Source: Oscillospiraceae bacterium
GTDB lineage: Bacteria > Bacillota > Clostridia > Oscillospirales > CAG-272
Length of the DNA stretch: 64,000 nt
Reading direction: 5' to 3'
NCBI GenBank assembly: GCA_015063625.1
Contig: SVTT01000001.1
Span: forward strand, 248,001 to 312,000
Numbering within the stretch: the first letter of the stretch is position 1; each line of letters opens with the position of its first letter. Made by a program: the position numbers and the translations under genes. Under the pieces are notes generated by a model, which was not told the DNA's origin, ran no database searches, and worked only from the letters and a program-made list of their open reading frames with translations. Below, piece by piece: positions 61,629 to 64,000 of this stretch.

Positions 61629-62467
61629 TCAGTCGTTGACGACGGGAGCTTGCTGGATCTGCTCGATCGAGATCGTAAGACCAAACTGCGCGGTCAGTAC
61701 CGAACCGTTGTCCACATAGGAGTACGTGTCCGTACTGTGCTGAATGTACTTCGCTGTAGCATTGCCTGCACCGTCCGAGATCCAACCGAGAATGGTATCG
61801 CAATCATCACCGGTAAGGCCTGTCACGGCAGTCGTTACAGCGGAATTGTCAAAAGCCCACGCCCAGGAAAGGGTGTAGGTGCCTGCGCCCGCAAAAGTCG
61901 CATGGCGTCTGCGACCTGTCCGTTCAGCGCATTGATGGCAGCCACGCAAGCGGTAAGTGTACCGGCATCCACCAGCGTTTGGTTATTACCACCCGCTGCG
62001 GGGGCAAACACCAGCGTCCACTTGACGGGACTATAAGTAACCGCAGCAGCCTGCTCGGTGTTCTTGGTGACGTTTGCCTTCAGCTCAATATCGGTGCCGG
62101 TAGCGGTCACATTCAGCTTCGAAAGCACCTCGGCGGTACCGGCGATGGTAAAGGTCATCGAGCCGGTGGTGCCGGGAGCAACCACGTTACTCGTCGCGCT
62201 CGCATTGACGGCAACACCCGTATCGGCTTCAACGATCTCGGCGTAAGTACCCTGCTGGCCCTTGGTGTAGTCGGTGCCAAAGAGGTCCTCGGCATTGATG
62301 GTGATGACGTGGCCCCATTTTGCAACGGTTGCCTGCTTTGTGGGCATCACCTTAGTGGTAATGTACTTCGCAAAGGTGCTGCCGCCCAGGGTAAAGACGA
62401 CCAGCAGAAGCAGGGCGATCGCCACGATGAACAGGCGCTTGCCGTTCATTTTGTTCTTGTTTTGCAT
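61629..62467 (-). pseudogene. TasA/camelysin-like SipW-dependent fibre protein, frameshifted
   Basis: The N-terminal part (to about residue 189) reads from 62467: MNGKRLFIVAIALLLLVVF, then GGSTFAKYITTK, a SipW-type signal peptide, then a beta-rich TasA-like domain. It runs out of the normal frame near 61901-61904 and would stop at 61835. The C-terminal part is open in the -1 frame (TFAGAGTYTLSWAWAFDNS to IQQAPVVND, stop 61629). Restoring one base (GCCAATGCG) gives ADANATFAG and a 279-residue protein. So either a one-base deletion, a sequence error, or a phase switch; no slippery site was seen. AAGGAG precedes the ATG. First gene of the locus. The 62629 extension lies in the leader. Confidence 0.78.
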
Positions 62468-62540
62468 AGTCTTTCTCCTTTTCTTGTTTTTATCGCAAAA
62501 TGCTTTTGCACTTTGTTTTTGAAAAATTGCGCAAGTGCGT

Positions 62541-62577
62541 CCCCGAAAACAGCAATCAAAGCGGCTGTGCATCGGGG
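62541..62577 (-). promoter_or_regulatory. Leader hairpin of the TasA-like transcript
   Basis: Two-tier stem: ccccga/tcgggg outside and acagc/gctgt inside, 75-110 bases upstream of the start codon. Possible regulatory structure. Confidence 0.4.
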
Positions 62578-62734
62578 GCTTCCGTGGCAGGCGCGCTCGC
62601 GCACACATATCCGCCATTCCTTCCAACACCGCGCATGGGGGCTACAAAAGCGGCATTTTTCAGATGCCTTGCACAAGGAACCGCGAAAAAAACTGTTCAA
62701 ATGTTACAAGCGAATAGCTTGTGTCACATCCGAT

Positions 62735-62769
62735 GTTATAATTATAACACGGATACATTTTTTTGTAAA
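62735..62769 (-). promoter_or_regulatory. Promoter of the surface-fibre locus within a palindrome
   Basis: Minus-strand TTTACA (62764-62769), 17-bp spacer, TATAAT (62741-62746). The -10 box is inside GTTATAATTATAAC (62735-62748), a perfect 14-bp palindrome. Confidence 0.7.
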
Positions 62770-63084
62770 GAGCTTTTGGCGAAATAAGAGCCTGTGAAAT
62801 CAGGGACAAGAGAGTGGGTCAAGCACGCCCTAAAGCCTCGATCAATCACCAAGCACTCTCTTTATCATATCAACACGGCGGGGGCAGGCGCCCCGACATC
62901 CATCCATGGATGCAATCCGCTTGTGACGGGCTGTCGTGGGCGCCAACTCCTGCCATATGTGGTATATGTGATAAAATTTGAGCAGGATTCACGCAAGCCG
63001 TGGGGTCTTTTATACAAGGTCTTCCCTTTTCCCACTCTTTTCCCAAAAGACAGCCGAGAGCTACCGCTTGTTAACGAATGTCAT

Positions 63085-64000
63085 TTATTGATTCACTTTT
63101 TTGGATGTTCCTGCAAGGCGGGGACGGAAACACTGGTAAAGATCGCACGGGATCATGCCGTTATAAAGGCGTCTTTTTTTGTCGGCACGCCTGCCGAACA
63201 GACGCTCAAACTGCGGATGGGAGGTCAGCACGTAGATCTGCCACGGGTCAAATTCGGCAAAGCACACACCGATCGCACGGTAAAGCGCCTCCACCTCCTT
63301 CATCTCCATCATTCTCTCCCCGTACGGTGGGTTACAGATGAGCGTGCCGCGTCGGTCAGGCTTTTTGATGTATCTCGCATCGGCGCGAAAAAAGCGGATC
63401 GAATCCTCCACACCTGCTCGCTTGGCATTTTCCCTCGCATAGGCAAGCACTCTTTCATCGATGTCCGAGCCGTACAGCTCAATTCCCTCTCCGTCCCTTA
63501 TCAGGCTCGTCGCCTCCTCGGTGGCATCCCTGAAGATGCGTTGGTCAAGAAAATCGAAATCCATGGCAGCAAAGCTACGCCCGAGCCCTGGGGCGATATT
63601 TCGCTCGATCATTGCCGCCTCGATCACGATAGTGCCCGAGCCGCAGAAGGGATCCCAGATGAGGGTATCGGGACGGGGTCTTGCCGTCAGTGCCATGGCG
63701 GCGGCAAGCGTTTCGCGCAAGGGGGCAGCACCCGCAGCGGGGCGGTATCCGCGCTTATGCAGCGCCCTGCCGCTGGTGTCGATCATCAGCGTGGCAACAT
63801 CCTTAAAAATGAAAAATTCAATCTGATACCGACTCCCCTCCTCGGAAAACCACTTGATGCCGTATGCCTGCCCGAGTCGCTCGACCACCGCCTTCTTGAC
63901 GATGCTCTGACAGTCCGGCACCGAAAACAGCGTGCTCCTGATGGCATGCCCCTTGACGGGAAAGGCGTCATCCTTGCCAATATAGTCCTCAAAGGGCAAC
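63085..64000 (-). CDS. THUMP-type class I SAM-dependent rRNA methyltransferase (partial)
   Basis: C-terminal ~305 residues of an RlmL/YpsC-type enzyme that methylates guanine in 23S rRNA; the N-terminus lies past the right edge. Motif I DPFCGSGTIVIEAAM near residues 117-131 of the visible part, a YGSDIDERVLAYARENAKRAGV acidic loop near 176 and the catalytic NPPYGERM near 230. The visible start KGHAIRSTLFSVPDCQSIVKKAVVERLG is the end of the THUMP region. It ends in KKVNQ; stop TAA. On the minus strand, followed by the long non-coding region. Confidence 0.9.
   Translation of the reverse strand, partial: LPFEDYIGKDDAFPVKGHAIRSTLFSVPDCQSIVKKAVVERLGQAYGIKWFSEEGSRYQIEFFIFKDVATLMIDTSGRALHKRGYRPAAGAAPLRETLAAAMALTARPRPDTLIWDPFCGSGTIVIEAAMIERNIAPGLGRSFAAMDFDFLDQRIFRDATEEATSLIRDGEGIELYGSDIDERVLAYARENAKRAGVEDSIRFFRADARYIKKPDRRGTLICNPPYGERMMEMKEVEALYRAIGVCFAEFDPWQIYVLTSHPQFERLFGRRADKKRRLYNGMIPCDLYQCFRPRLAGTSKKVNQ

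Larger units (their letters stand above)
62468..63084. other. 617-nt non-coding region before the surface locus
   Basis: No credible gene. On the minus strand it holds the promoter and ~265-nt leader of the TasA-like gene. The rest, toward the methyltransferase end, contains two stable hairpins: a 9-bp perfect stem aagagagtg/cactctctt (62808-62816, 62854-62862) and a ~16-bp, bulged stem at 62883-62954 (ggcagg...cctgcc, cgccc/gggcg, cgaca/tgtcg). They could belong to a small RNA; direction and identity unknown. Confidence 0.5.

Noticed and set aside
61835-62467. Programmed -1 frameshift as explanation of the split TasA-like gene
   Set aside because: No slippery heptamer or downstream pseudoknot was found in the overlap; a single lost base explains it better, though raw-read evidence is missing.
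62883-62954. SRP RNA, 6S RNA or c-di-GMP riboswitch in the non-coding stretch
   Set aside because: None of the conserved core sequences (for example GGAAGG-type SRP tip or the GEMM core) could be found; kept only as an unnamed structured region.

Overview
The window is a densely packed, moderately GC-rich bacterial chromosome segment. It looks like an anaerobic, low-oxygen-lifestyle Bacillota (Clostridia-type) genome. Supporting signs are a T-box leader on pheST, ATGA-overlapped operons with strong AAGGAGG ribosome sites, formate-tetrahydrofolate ligase, a BFD-type glycerol-3-phosphate-dehydrogenase-like flavoprotein, the YfmF/YfmH pair, YlbF-family and YebC proteins, and a SipW/TasA-like surface locus. 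No rRNA, tRNA, CRISPR array, insertion sequence or phage gene was seen. Species cannot be fixed from the sequence alone.

Layout. 1-6271: small metabolic and wall genes (M14 peptidase, a membrane protein, a P-loop protein, pgi, a D,D-carboxypeptidase, galM). 6453-9520: a Crp/Fnr regulator with a palindrome at its own promoter, followed by an orphan NMT1/SsuA-type ABC importer. 9642-15356: a divergent locus with a DeoR regulator on one side and, on the other, an M81 (MlrC) metallohydrolase, two flavoproteins and a DUF1667 protein; its promoter is flanked by inverted half-sites about five helical turns apart. 15404-24795: a T-box leader followed by pheS-pheT-DUF896-fhs-tsaE-tsaB-rpiB-ispD-ispF-(hairpin)-rpe, joining translation, C1, t6A and isoprenoid functions. 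24806-32571 (minus): Gfo/Idh oxidoreductase, ThuA, then the operon yfmF-yfmH-lgt-folD-DUF1653, and mrp. 32717-36281: a heterodimeric ABC exporter with one degenerate ATP site. 36336-49384 (minus): miaB-ylbF-mutS-mutL-tgt-tldD-pmbA, then argS (own promoter) and yebC.

49473-62769 (minus) is the most unusual part: one apparent seven-gene transcription unit for a cell-surface fibre or matrix system. It starts from a promoter whose -10 box lies inside a perfect 14-bp palindrome and has a leader of about 265 nt. It encodes a TasA/camelysin-like protein (broken by one frameshift in this sequence), a membrane protein with a cytosolic N-terminal domain, a SipW/ER-type signal peptidase (Ser-His), two more SipW-type small surface proteins, a 1976-residue GLUG-repeat/InlB-repeat surface protein, and a membrane-anchored protein with two almost identical 223-residue segments and a ribosomal-uL15-like C-terminus. 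Next, past a 617-nt non-coding stretch with stable hairpins, is a partial THUMP-type rRNA methyltransferase at the right edge.

Functions are assigned from motifs and family memory only. No database search was possible, and pathway roles for the M81 locus, the orphan importer and the surface locus are inference.
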